A DNA stretch of 13,756 nt from an uncultured beta proteobacterium (GCA_902826155.1 CADEDU010000130.1:1-13756), one strand, 5' to 3'; positions 1 to 7,813 are shown, numbered from the stretch's first letter. Numbers and translations: made by a program. The notes: generated by a model not told the origin, from the sequence alone.

Positions 1-41
1 GGGACTACATCGAGGGGAATTGACGATCGAAGCCCGGCCTT

Positions 42-308
42 GTGTTGGGTGTTCCTCGTTGCATTGCTTCGTCGAATGCGAATCCGCCTCGGAGAGAGCT
101 CACCTACTCGATCGTCCACCCAGGCGATCGGGTGACGCTGTCGATCGCCGCTGGCTTGGATCTGCCGCCTGGCGGTATCGTCATACCCTGGCTGCATGGG
201 CCCGGGATCGGGCGAATGTGGATCAACGGTCATTTGACGAGCTGGTCGGCCGACGGGGAGGCAAGGGTGCACCGCGTTCCGGCGGTGATCGAGTGGATCG
301 CGCCGTGA
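42..308 (+). CDS. Unrecognised C-terminal fragment or small protein, possibly frame-disrupted
   Basis: The function is not recognised. The frame read from a GTG at 42 gives 88 residues. The part from about residue 18 onward looks like genuine coding sequence: its codons mostly end in G or C, and it reads like a small beta-rich domain containing GDRVTLSIAAG and GRMWINGH. The first 17 codons look much less like coding sequence (many end in T). The same frame is closed by TGA at 21-23, but before that it reads DYIEG (3-17), and frame 2 between about 17 and 92 reads on smoothly as ELTIEARP. The simplest alternatives are a short independent gene, or the 3' end of a longer gene entering from the left that is broken by two compensating single-base shifts. 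It converges on the hydratase gene with 30 bp between the stops. The start is uncertain. Confidence 0.3.
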   Translation: MLGVPRCIASSNANPPRRELTYSIVHPGDRVTLSIAAGLDLPPGGIVIPWLHGPGIGRMWINGHLTSWSADGEARVHRVPAVIEWIAP

Positions 309-338
309 TTTCCGGCAGCGCAGGTCATTGCGGACCGG

Positions 339-1112
339 CTAGCGCCACTCGGGTTTGCGCTTTTCGAGAAACGCATTGACGCCTTCCGCGAAATTCGGAT
401 CGCCGCCGAGTTCGACCGCAGCATCAAGCTCGACGCGCAGGCCATCTTCGAACGACTCTTCCAGGCCGGCGGTGATGCACCGGCGGATGGCCGCGAGTGC
501 ATTGGCGGGCTTGTTCGCCAAAGCGCGCGCGTAATCCTGGACGGTCGAGCGCAGTTCGCCCGCGGGGACGATGATGTCGACCAATCCGATCCGCTCTGCC
601 TCCCGCGCACGAATCAGTTCCCCCTCATACAGGAGACGAAGCGCACGCGCACGGCCGAGCAGCCGTGCCAGCGCTTGCGTACCGCCGACCGGCGGAATGA
701 ATCCGATGTTGACTTCCGGCTGTCCGAACGCCGTATCCTCCGCGGCGAAGCGCACGTCGCAGTGCAGAACGATCTCCAGCCCGCCACCGACCGCCGTGCC
801 GTGGATCGCGGCGAGCAGCGGCTTGCGTGCGGCGCGCAACTGGCGGACCAGCGCGTGGCAAGTCCTCACCCACGACTCGACATCCGCTCGCGACATCCCA
901 CGGAACACGCTGAGATCGGCGCCGGTCGAGAAGTATCGTTCGAGTGCACTGCCGATGACGATCAGGCGCACGTCGGGTGCGGCGAGCAGGGCATCGAGCG
1001 CGATCGGCATCTCGCGCAGCATCTCCCAGTCGAACGCATTGCGCGGCGCACGGTTGTATTCCAACCAGCCGACGCTCGCTTCGCAATGGACCTTCAGGTG
1101 ACGGTAGGCCAT
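339..1112 (-). CDS. Enoyl-CoA hydratase/isomerase (crotonase) family protein
   Basis: This is a 257-residue crotonase-fold protein, the usual length for the family. Members hydrate 2-enoyl-CoA to 3-hydroxyacyl-CoA in fatty-acid-like degradation, or catalyse related CoA-ester chemistry, in the cytosol. Seen in the sequence: an oxyanion-hole segment FSTGADLS (residues 61-68), the AVGGGLEI segment (107-114) and FGQPEVNIGFIPPVGGTQ (129-146). Both glutamates that act in classical hydratases are present (E113 and E133, 20 residues apart as in rat mitochondrial crotonase), so true hydratase activity is plausible. The substrate cannot be read from sequence. The ATG at 1112 was chosen because GAGGAG sits 6 bp before it and the crotonase alignment starts there; the longer upstream frame is non-coding leader. 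The gene lies 64 bp downstream of the oxidoreductase, same strand, probably cotranscribed. A decayed copy of its start is present at 6955-7080. Confidence 0.9.
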   Translation of the reverse strand: MAYRHLKVHCEASVGWLEYNRAPRNAFDWEMLREMPIALDALLAAPDVRLIVIGSALERYFSTGADLSVFRGMSRADVESWVRTCHALVRQLRAARKPLLAAIHGTAVGGGLEIVLHCDVRFAAEDTAFGQPEVNIGFIPPVGGTQALARLLGRARALRLLYEGELIRAREAERIGLVDIIVPAGELRSTVQDYARALANKPANALAAIRRCITAGLEESFEDGLRVELDAAVELGGDPNFAEGVNAFLEKRKPEWR

Positions 1113-1176
1113 GCGTCGCTCCTCAATGAGCCGTGCGGATGAAGGGCGCAGGGTATCCCGAACGGAGCTGTCCGTT

Positions 1177-2598
1177 TCAAACCGGCGTGGCTTCGTCTGA
1201 TGCCATGGCGAGCAGCCGGGTGAGATGCGCGATCGCCGGACCAACCGCGCGCCGGTAACGTTCGAGGGTCGCCGTCTGCGCCGCAGTGGGTGCTCTCATG
1301 ACCTGGTTGATCATGATCGATATCGCGTTCAGGCGGACGTCGCCCAGCCACTTGCGCAGTTCGGGTGACTGGTTCCAGCGCGCCGTGTTCCAGGCCTCCT
1401 GGACGTGCATGCGCAGCCAGTCGAGCGGCACGTTCGGAACCGGAACGATCCCGCAGAGCGCATGCTTCGCCGCGTCGTCGGCGACCGTCGCCTCCAGATG
1501 GGCAATGAGGGCGCTGCTGAAGGTCGGCGAGCAGCGCCGCAGATACTGGAGCACGATGCGCCCGGGCTGGAAGATCGGTTGCTCGGGCTTGCTCGGGAGA
1601 CCGTTGGCCGAGCAGTGGATGTGAACATGCCCGGGCGAGGTCGGGATGATCCCGTCGTCGAGGATGATCCGATCTCGGTGAATTTCCTTCACATGGCCGC
1701 GGCGCACCACGCGCCTGATGCAACGCATCGCCGCGAGTTCCGCATCGCTCACGATTGCGCAGCGATACATGGTCGGCACCACGTTTCGATCGATGCGGCG
1801 AAGGAGGCCGCCGGCTTCGAGGCGGGCGAACAGGTCATCGACACTGGTGGCCGCGATCGCTGCTTCGAGCTCGGCTGCGAACGCGCCCACGGTGCGCTCG
1901 AACGATTCCGGATCGGTCTGTAGGTTTGCGCGATTGAGCATCCAGGCGTCGCGCGGTCGGATCCAGGTGATGGTGGCCGGCTCGACGCCTTGTGCCACGA
2001 GCCAGACGGCGGTATCCATCGCGGTCTTGCCCGCCCCGATGAGGACGAATCCCTCACCCGGGCGGCGCATGGTGGTGAGCTCGTCCGGGGTGACGCACGA
2101 CACGTCCTCCGCGACCATGAACGACGGCGGATGCGTGGCGGGCACGCGCGAATCGGCATGGGTTGCGTCCACGACCTTGCGCCGCGCGCGTACCTGGCGG
2201 CGACGTCCATCGAGCAAGGAGACAACCGTCCCGTCATCGCCGCATTCGTGAGACGGCAGGTAGGTGACCCGGCCGCTCGGCAGCAGCCGTTCCCGCATGA
2301 GCGCGTCGTAGTAGTGCAGGATCTCGGCGCCACTCGCAAGTTCGAGGAGACCGCGGTTGGCGCCCCATTGATCGATGCGCCCCGAACCGAGCGGGCGCGA
2401 GTTGACACCGTACAGGGACGAAGGGGCATGCAGGCGTACGAACGGATACGCGTCGATCCAATGACCGCCCGGCTGATGCCGTCGATCGACGATGATGATC
2501 GAGGCGTCGCTGTCGGTGAGCAGCGTGTCGGCGAACGCGAGGCCGGCGGCGCCGGCACCGACGATGACGTAATCGGCTTCGAGTAGGGGCGGGGACAT
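1177..2598 (-). CDS. FAD/NAD(P)-dependent oxidoreductase (flavin monooxygenase-like)
   Basis: This 473-residue protein has two dinucleotide-binding motifs. The N-terminal VIVGAGAAGLA (residues 11-21), followed by the acidic strand end IIIVDRR (35-41), binds FAD; FVLIGAGKTAMDTA (184-197) resembles the NAD(P)H site of flavin-containing monooxygenases and related oxidoreductases. The segment GGHWIDAYPFVRLHAPS (44-60) is typical of flavoprotein monooxygenase-like proteins. Length and motif order fit a cytosolic NAD(P)H-dependent flavoenzyme; the substrate is unknown, and whether it hydroxylates or only transfers hydride cannot be decided here. The ATG at 2598 was chosen because the FAD motif begins ten residues later; the frame stays open further upstream, but that stretch overlaps the methyltransferase gene in another frame and does not read like protein. 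An AGGCAG about 8 bp upstream is a weak ribosome binding site. It sits between the methyltransferase (158 bp upstream) and the hydratase. Confidence 0.85.
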   Translation of the reverse strand: MSPPLLEADYVIVGAGAAGLAFADTLLTDSDASIIIVDRRHQPGGHWIDAYPFVRLHAPSSLYGVNSRPLGSGRIDQWGANRGLLELASGAEILHYYDALMRERLLPSGRVTYLPSHECGDDGTVVSLLDGRRRQVRARRKVVDATHADSRVPATHPPSFMVAEDVSCVTPDELTTMRRPGEGFVLIGAGKTAMDTAVWLVAQGVEPATITWIRPRDAWMLNRANLQTDPESFERTVGAFAAELEAAIAATSVDDLFARLEAGGLLRRIDRNVVPTMYRCAIVSDAELAAMRCIRRVVRRGHVKEIHRDRIILDDGIIPTSPGHVHIHCSANGLPSKPEQPIFQPGRIVLQYLRRCSPTFSSALIAHLEATVADDAAKHALCGIVPVPNVPLDWLRMHVQEAWNTARWNQSPELRKWLGDVRLNAISIMINQVMRAPTAAQTATLERYRRAVGPAIAHLTRLLAMASDEATPV

Positions 2599-2685
2599 GA
2601 TTTGATCTGCCTGAAACGGCGCGGGTCGAAACACAGACCGGGCGGGCCAGCGCCGCGTCGCACCTTGCACGGTCGGACGCGTCGT

Positions 2686-2698
2686 AGTGCTCAGCACT
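2686..2698. repeat. Perfect 6-1-6 palindrome between methyltransferase and oxidoreductase genes
   Basis: AGTGCT, one C, then AGCACT form a perfect inverted repeat in the 158-bp gap upstream of the oxidoreductase start. The gap is larger than expected for tightly coupled genes, so it may hold a secondary promoter and operator. No clear promoter hexamers were identified; the role is inference only. Confidence 0.3.
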
Positions 2699-2756
2699 GG
2701 TGTCAGATCCGAGCCGATGTACGCCTTGACCACGGTACGGACGGTTGCATTTCCGA

Positions 2757-3572
2757 TCACTTCGTCGTGACCACCACCTCGAGGTAATCGCTCGGCGCGA
2801 CGAACGAACTGTCTCCGGCACGATTGTGCCGGCGTGCCAGGGCGAGCAGATCGCGCTCGAGCGCATCGCGCTTCTCCGGCACGAGCGCGGCGAACGCCTT
2901 GAGCATCGGGCCGTAGTAGGTGCGGAACACACTGATCCAGTGCTCGGGCGAGCGATAGCGAAAGACGAATGGCTTGGCGGTCGCCTGGATGCGCGCCGCG
3001 CTCGCGCCGAAGAGTTCCTTCATGTGGCCTTCCGTTCCCCACAGGGCCGGAGATCGGACGCCCGGTGCCGGGGGCAGGTACTGGCCCATGAGCTTGAACA
3101 GTTCGCCGATCATGCTGGTCGGGGTCCAGTTCGCGAGGCCGATACGTCCGCCAGGCCGGCACACGCGCACCATTTCACTGGCCGCACGCGCCTGATCCGG
3201 AGTGAACATGACACCGAACGTGGAAAGCACGACGTCGAAGGAGCGATCGGCGAAGGGCAGGTTTTCCGCGTCTGCTTCCTGGAACGTGATCGTGAGGCCC
3301 TCCGCGCTGGCGCGGACGCGGGCGTGATCGAGCAACGCAGGGACGTAGTCGGTGGAAGCGACCTCTGCCCAGCGGCGGGCGGCGGCGAGGGACGCGTTGC
3401 CATTGCCCGCGGCGACGTCGAGTACCTGCTCGCCTGCGCGCAGGTCGACGGCCTCGCAAACCGCCTCGCCTACGATCTGCAGTGTCGTGCCGACCACCGC
3501 GTAGTCGCCGGCCGACCATGCCTGTTGCTGCTTGTCTTTGACCGCTGCGAGATTGATCGTGTTGGCTTCCAT
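2757..3572 (-). CDS. Class I SAM-dependent methyltransferase (UbiE/MenG-like fold)
   Basis: This 271-residue cytosolic protein has the Rossmann-type methyltransferase signature. Motif I is VLDVAAGNGNASL (residues 50-62), which holds the S-adenosylmethionine loop; an acidic strand end follows at STDYV (73-77), then DAENLPF (101-107), SFDVVLS (111-117) and RPGGRIGLANW (139-149). The overall plan matches the broad UbiE/Methyltransf_11 group, which methylates small molecules such as quinones and other metabolites. Nothing in the sequence fixes the acceptor. The ATG at 3572 is supported by AGAGGAG about 8 bp upstream. It is the first gene of a probable three-gene cluster with the flavin oxidoreductase and enoyl-CoA hydratase, and is divergent from the large regulator at 3725. 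Confidence 0.9.
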   Translation of the reverse strand: MEANTINLAAVKDKQQQAWSAGDYAVVGTTLQIVGEAVCEAVDLRAGEQVLDVAAGNGNASLAAARRWAEVASTDYVPALLDHARVRASAEGLTITFQEADAENLPFADRSFDVVLSTFGVMFTPDQARAASEMVRVCRPGGRIGLANWTPTSMIGELFKLMGQYLPPAPGVRSPALWGTEGHMKELFGASAARIQATAKPFVFRYRSPEHWISVFRTYYGPMLKAFAALVPEKRDALERDLLALARRHNRAGDSSFVAPSDYLEVVVTTK

Positions 3573-3614
3573 GTCGAGACTCCTCTAGGGGTGAAGGAGG
3601 CGTCATGATGGCGA

Positions 3615-3670
3615 GTGCCGTTGCGCTTTCGGTCTTGCCGGGTCACCCAAAAACCGGGACAAAGCGGCAC
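3615..3670. promoter_or_regulatory. Imperfect long inverted repeat in the divergent intergenic region
   Basis: The arms start with GTGCCG at 3615 and end with CGGCAC at 3670. Pairing continues inward with small bulges (GCTTT with AAAGC, GTC with GAC, CCGG with CCGG). The element is centred between the methyltransferase start (3572) and the regulator start (3725), where operators controlling both directions would lie. No convincing sigma70 hexamers could be assigned. That the regulator binds here is inference. Confidence 0.35.
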
Positions 3671-3684
3671 GGGTAGACTTCAAT

Positions 3685-3699
3685 CAGTCAAAGCAGTCA
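3685..3699 (+). repeat. Tandem CAGTCA direct repeat near the regulator start
   Basis: CAGTCA occurs at 3685-3690 and again at 3694-3699, separated by AAG, so the start-to-start distance is 9 bp. It lies 26 bp before the regulator ATG. Regularly spaced direct repeats are how MalT-type activators recognise DNA, but two hexamers alone are weak evidence. Confidence 0.25.
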
Positions 3700-3724
3700 T
3701 GCGAGAGCCTCCTTGCCTGAACAG

Positions 3725-6700
3725 ATGCACTCATTCGGGTATTGGTTGCGCAGACAGCGCCGCGCACTCGATCTCACCCAGGAGCAGCTCGCTGTAGCCG
3801 TGAGCTGCTCGCAGTTCGCCATTCGCAAGATCGAGACCGACGAGCGGCGACCTTCACGTCAGCTTGCTGCCCGGCTAGCTGAACGGCTGGGTATCCCGCC
3901 GTCCGAGCGGGCCGCGTTTCTCGAAGCAGCCCGTGGCACGCGGGCGGCCGAGCCGTTCGCGGCGGCGGCGTCAGCACCCGCCGTGGCGGTGCCGGGCACG
4001 CCCGAAACGAACATCACCGCGCCGATCGTGAACCCCGGCTTTGTCGGCCGGCGCGATGAACTCCTGCTGATCGATCAGGCTGCGGGCGACGCGCTCGCCG
4101 GGGCGGCACGTATCGTCGTCATTGCCGGCCCGCCAGGGATCGGCAAGACCGCGCTTGCGCAGGAGGCCGCGCGCCGCGCCGCGGACCGCGGCATGATCGT
4201 GCTCTTCGGACGCGCCCTCGAGGAGCCGGGCGCGCCCCCGTATTGGCCGTGGGTTCAACTCGTGCGTGCGCTGATCGACCAGGTGGATGCAGAGAGCCTG
4301 TTGCGTGCGCTGGGTGCGGGCGCGCGTTGGATCGCGGAGGTCGTTCCCGAACTCGCGCAGATTGTTCCCGATCTGCCGCCGTCGCCGAACAACGCCGATG
4401 CGGCGCAATCGCGCTTTCGTCTGTTCGATGCCAACGCGACGCTCTGGCGCCGGGCGGCGGCCGACCGTGGGATCGTCCTCGTGCTGGACGATCTGCACTG
4501 GGCGGACGGTTCTTCGCTTCGCATGCTGGAGTTCGTCGCGCGGGAGACCGCCGGCGCACGTCTGCTCGTGGTCGGCACCTACCGCGATACCGAAGTCGAT
4601 CGGCGCCACCCGCTGTCCGATACGCTCGGTGCGCTCGTGCAACTCCCGGGCTGCCTGCGCCTGCAACTGGCCGGCCTCAATCGAGAGGAAGCCAAGGAGC
4701 TGATCGAGGCATCGTGCTTCGATGCCGACGAGCGGCTGCAGCTGTACGAGCGCACCGAAGGCCATCCGCTGTTCCTCACGCAACTCGCGCGATTCGTGGG
4801 CGAGTCGGGCGCCGCGCGCGCCCGCGGACTCCCTGCGGGGGTGCGCGAGGCCATCGGCGCACGGCTCAACCGGCTGTCCGAGCGATGCAACCGCGTGCTG
4901 CAGGTAGCCGCGGTGATCGGCCGACAGTTCGAACTCGGTCTGCTTGCCCGGAGCCTGGAGGATCCGAACGAAGGCGAATGCGTGGCAGCGCTCGAGGAGG
5001 CGCTCGTAGCGCGCGTCATCGACGAGGAGTGGGAGGCGGATCTCTATCGGTTCAATCACACGCTGATCCGCGAGACGTTGTACGACGAGTTGAGCGGCAC
5101 TCGGCGCAGCCGGGTCCACTTGCGGATCGCGCAGGCGATCGAGGCGACCCACCCGGACGAGCTCTCGCTTCTCGCCCGGCACTACGCCGCAGCGCCGCGC
5201 GGCGAGGCGCGATCGAAGGCCATAGAATTCGCCCGGCGGGCGGGCGAGCATGCGATGCAGCTTCATGCCTACGAGGATGCGGTCAGCCATCTTCGCGACG
5301 CACTGGCGCTGGTCGAGTCGGCCGAACGGATGTCCGCGGATCAGGCCCAAGCGCGCCTCGGGTTGCATCTGCGACTGGGCGAGGCGCAGACCACGGCAGG
5401 CGAATACCTGCAGGCCCGCGATTCTTTTCGGGCGGCGTCCGACCTGGCGCGCCATCTGGGGCAGGGTGTGGATCTCGCCCGCGCGGCGATCGGTTTCGAA
5501 GACGCGAGCTGGCGCCCCGGGCTGTCGGGCGAGGAATCGATCCGGCTCTTGCGTGAGGCGCTCGACCGAATCGGTGATTCCGATGTCCGCTTCAGCGCGC
5601 GCGTCCTGAGCGCGCTCACCCGCGGACTGATCTTCACCGGTGCGGTGGAAGCGGCCAACGAGACTAGCGAGCAGGCCATCGAGCTTGCGCGCAGGAGCGG
5701 CGACCAGGCGACGCTGGCCGATGCACTTTCCTGCGGATTGTCCGCGCGCTGGCAGCCCGAGCGACTCGATGCGCGGTTGTCCGCTGCGCACGAAGCGATG
5801 CTGATCGGCGCACGACTCAACGACAATGCCCGGGTTGCCGCGGCGGCAGCCTGGCGCCTGTTCGATCTGCTGGAAGCGGGCGATGCCGCGCGGTTCCATC
5901 CGGAGCTGGAGTCCTTCACCGCCCTGTGCGAGGAATTGCGCCAGCCGTTCTGGCGTTATACCGCGGCGTCGTTCCGGTCCACCCTGGCGTTGATGCGGGG
6001 CGATCTCGTCGAGAGCGAGCGCGCGGCACTCGAGCTGCTGCAAATGGGCGAGAGCCAACCGGGTCTGGATGCACAAGGGGTGTACGCCACGCAGATGTTC
6101 ACCATCCGGCGCGAGCAGGGGCGCTTGCACGAACTGGCGCCGGTGGTCCGGCATTTCGTCGCGACGACGCCGCAGGAGGCGGCCTGGCGACCAGGACTCG
6201 CGCTGGTGTTCGCCGAGTTGGGCCTATTGGACGACGCCCGTCACGAGTTCGAGCGCCTGGCCGCCGACGACTTCGCGTCCATCCCGCGTGATGGCATGTG
6301 GGCAGCCTCCATGGCTTACCTCGCCGACGTATGCGTGTTGATCGCCGATGTGTCGCGTGCCGGGCGTCTCTACGGATTGATTGCACCCTATCAGGAGCGC
6401 AACATCATCGCCGGCACGGCGATGGCGTGCTTGGGGGCCAGTTCCCGTTTCTTGGGGATGCTTGCAGCCCTCGCCGGGCGCTGGGATGACGCCGAGCGAC
6501 AGTTCGAACACGCGCTCGCCATGAATGCGCGGCAGGGGGCGACGACGTGGCTGGCGCATACCCAGGCCGTATATGGATCGATGTTGACCGCACGAGGAGG
6601 GCGCGGCGATGCCGAGCGGGCGGCCGCGCTCGGCGCTGCGGCGCGACAAGCCGGCGAATCGCTCGGGCTACGATCGCTGATTGCGAAACTCGACCATGAT

Positions 6701-6949
6701 GCCTTCCCAGCATCGCGGCGCGCACCGTTGCCAGGGCCTGAGCGGGCGGTGGACCTCACCGTTCGGGAAGTCGACGTGCTGCGATGCATGGTGGCCGGGA
6801 AGTCCAATGCCGAGATTGCCGGCGCGCTCGGTCTGAGCCCCAGCACGGTTGCCAACCACGTGCGCAGGATCCTCGACAAGACCGGGTCGAAGAATCGCGC
6901 GGACGCGATCTCGGTTGGCAGGCGGGCGGGCTTGCTGGGTAGCGAATAG
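3725..6949 (+). CDS. Giant transcriptional regulator: XRE HTH + STAND-type ATPase + helical repeats + LuxR HTH
   Basis: This is a 1074-residue regulator with a DNA-binding domain at each end. Residues 3-60 form an XRE/Cro-type helix-turn-helix (LTQEQLAVAVSCSQFAIRKIE). An Ala/Pro-rich linker (about 75-100) leads to an AAA/STAND ATPase opening with NPGFVGRRDEL, Walker A GPPGIGKT (135-142) and Walker B VLVLDDLHWAD (251-261). About 450-1000 is alpha-helical, TPR-like repeat sequence. Residues 1011-1074 are a LuxR/GerE helix-turn-helix (LTVREVDVLRCMVAGKSNAE). MalT/LAL regulators use the ATPase and repeats as an inducer-gated oligomerisation switch with only the C-terminal domain binding DNA; the extra XRE domain is the unusual part. 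The start is uncertain: an in-frame TTG at 3713 has a weak GAGAG 5 bp upstream, while ATG 3725 begins the MxSFGYWLRR-like family N terminus. It is divergent from the methyltransferase cluster, which is its likely target. Confidence 0.9.
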   Translation: MHSFGYWLRRQRRALDLTQEQLAVAVSCSQFAIRKIETDERRPSRQLAARLAERLGIPPSERAAFLEAARGTRAAEPFAAAASAPAVAVPGTPETNITAPIVNPGFVGRRDELLLIDQAAGDALAGAARIVVIAGPPGIGKTALAQEAARRAADRGMIVLFGRALEEPGAPPYWPWVQLVRALIDQVDAESLLRALGAGARWIAEVVPELAQIVPDLPPSPNNADAAQSRFRLFDANATLWRRAAADRGIVLVLDDLHWADGSSLRMLEFVARETAGARLLVVGTYRDTEVDRRHPLSDTLGALVQLPGCLRLQLAGLNREEAKELIEASCFDADERLQLYERTEGHPLFLTQLARFVGESGAARARGLPAGVREAIGARLNRLSERCNRVLQVAAVIGRQFELGLLARSLEDPNEGECVAALEEALVARVIDEEWEADLYRFNHTLIRETLYDELSGTRRSRVHLRIAQAIEATHPDELSLLARHYAAAPRGEARSKAIEFARRAGEHAMQLHAYEDAVSHLRDALALVESAERMSADQAQARLGLHLRLGEAQTTAGEYLQARDSFRAASDLARHLGQGVDLARAAIGFEDASWRPGLSGEESIRLLREALDRIGDSDVRFSARVLSALTRGLIFTGAVEAANETSEQAIELARRSGDQATLADALSCGLSARWQPERLDARLSAAHEAMLIGARLNDNARVAAAAAWRLFDLLEAGDAARFHPELESFTALCEELRQPFWRYTAASFRSTLALMRGDLVESERAALELLQMGESQPGLDAQGVYATQMFTIRREQGRLHELAPVVRHFVATTPQEAAWRPGLALVFAELGLLDDARHEFERLAADDFASIPRDGMWAASMAYLADVCVLIADVSRAGRLYGLIAPYQERNIIAGTAMACLGASSRFLGMLAALAGRWDDAERQFEHALAMNARQGATTWLAHTQAVYGSMLTARGGRGDAERAAALGAAARQAGESLGLRSLIAKLDHDAFPASRRAPLPGPERAVDLTVREVDVLRCMVAGKSNAEIAGALGLSPSTVANHVRRILDKTGSKNRADAISVGRRAGLLGSE

Positions 6950-6954
6950 CGCGA

Positions 6955-7080
6955 CCCATCCCACGGAGATGAACGCCTGATCTTCAGATGATGGGCGGCC
7001 ATGCATCGCTCCTCGATCAGCGCTGCGGATCGGAACACGCAGTGCAACCCAAACGCAGGGCGCTCGTTCCAAGGTTTGCG
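6955..7080 (-). pseudogene. Relic of a second enoyl-CoA hydratase gene start and leader
   Basis: Read on the minus strand, an ATG at 7002 is preceded by GAGGAGCGATGC and begins MAAHHLKI, against MAYRHLKV at the intact hydratase start. After a one-base deletion the next frame gives SVGW, again matching the intact gene. Hand alignment of 6983-7030 with 1093-1140 gives 39 identical bases of 48, and similarity continues upstream into the untranslated leader (14 of 18 over 7038-7055 against 1147-1164, with a one-base gap). The similarity ends about where the regulator stop codon (6947-6949) begins, so only about 15 codons survive. It is not expected to make protein. The alternative is a dispersed extragenic repeat that happens to overlap both starts. 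Confidence 0.65.
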
Positions 7081-7126
7081 ATGGCGTTCATAGCCACATC
7101 TCGTCCGAAGTGTCAGCCGAGCACGC

Positions 7127-7813
7127 TCAGATGGCCGCCGACAGCAGATTGATTGCGAGGGCAATGATCGACAGATTGAATGCGAACGACGTGATGGCAT
7201 GGATGAGCGTCAGTCGACGCATCGCTCGTGACGTCACCGCGACGTCCGATACCTGCGAGGCCATGCCGATCGTGAACGCGAAGTACATGAAATCGAGGAA
7301 GTCCGGCGCATCGTCGCCCGGAAACAGCAATCCACGGCTGACTTTGCGAGGCGTAGCGCTCGGGCGATTCAGCAGGTAGTAGCGGTGCGCATAGTGGAAG
7401 CCGAAGCGAGTGTGGATCCACGCCCATGAAAGCGCGATTGTGATCACCGCCAGCGCAACGCGTTCAAGGTGATGCGCGGTGCCCCCATCTTTGGTGGAAC
7501 CCATAAGCACCATGATTCCGCCGATACTCGCGCATGAGGCGACAACGACGAACACCAGGAGCAGGCGGCTGCTTTGATCCTGCCGTTCGGTCATCTCGCG
7601 CGTCACGCGACTGTCCGTACCGGCGACAAGGATCCACGCGAGGGCGAGATTGAGGACGACGCCAAGGTCCCACGAGATGGCAAGGCGATTTGCCCATCGC
7701 ATTTGTTCGGGCAGCAGCGCGAAAGACACGCCACCGAGAACTGCCGCGGCAGCCAGGCGCTGCGAAGCGCTCAGCTTGCGAACGATTCCGATCCAATGGG
7801 CGTTGCGCATCAT
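7127..7813 (-). CDS. DUF1345 family inner-membrane protein
   Basis: This predicted polytopic membrane protein has 228 residues and hydrophobic segments at about 18-35, 47-66, 83-105, 118-137 and 205-227. Two segments are hallmarks of DUF1345 (COG4291): FGFHYAHRYYLL (137-148) and the PGDDAPDFLDFMYFAFTIGM stretch (165-184) followed by SQVSDVAV (186-193). The family's biochemical role is unknown. The start was placed at the ATG pair at 7813/7810 because the preceding frame is not hydrophobic or conserved in style; no clear ribosome binding site is visible, so a start as far out as 7882 cannot be excluded. It is a single gene, divergent from the lipid kinase operon. Confidence 0.8.
   Translation of the reverse strand: MMRNAHWIGIVRKLSASQRLAAAAVLGGVSFALLPEQMRWANRLAISWDLGVVLNLALAWILVAGTDSRVTREMTERQDQSSRLLLVFVVVASCASIGGIMVLMGSTKDGGTAHHLERVALAVITIALSWAWIHTRFGFHYAHRYYLLNRPSATPRKVSRGLLFPGDDAPDFLDFMYFAFTIGMASQVSDVAVTSRAMRRLTLIHAITSFAFNLSIIALAINLLSAAI

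Noticed and set aside
1405..1923. A plus-strand frame of 172 codons opposite the oxidoreductase
   Set aside because: Antisense shadow of a well-supported flavoprotein gene, with no domain of its own.
2599..3162. A 188-residue N-terminal extension of the FAD oxidoreductase
   Set aside because: It overlaps the methyltransferase in another frame, has low-complexity Arg-rich composition, and the FAD motif starts right after the ATG at 2598.
3971..6154. A 727-codon open frame on the minus strand, opposite the large regulator
   Set aside because: It is antisense to a gene with clear Walker and HTH motifs. Its product is Arg/Gln/Leu-rich without domains, as expected from high third-position GC in the sense gene.
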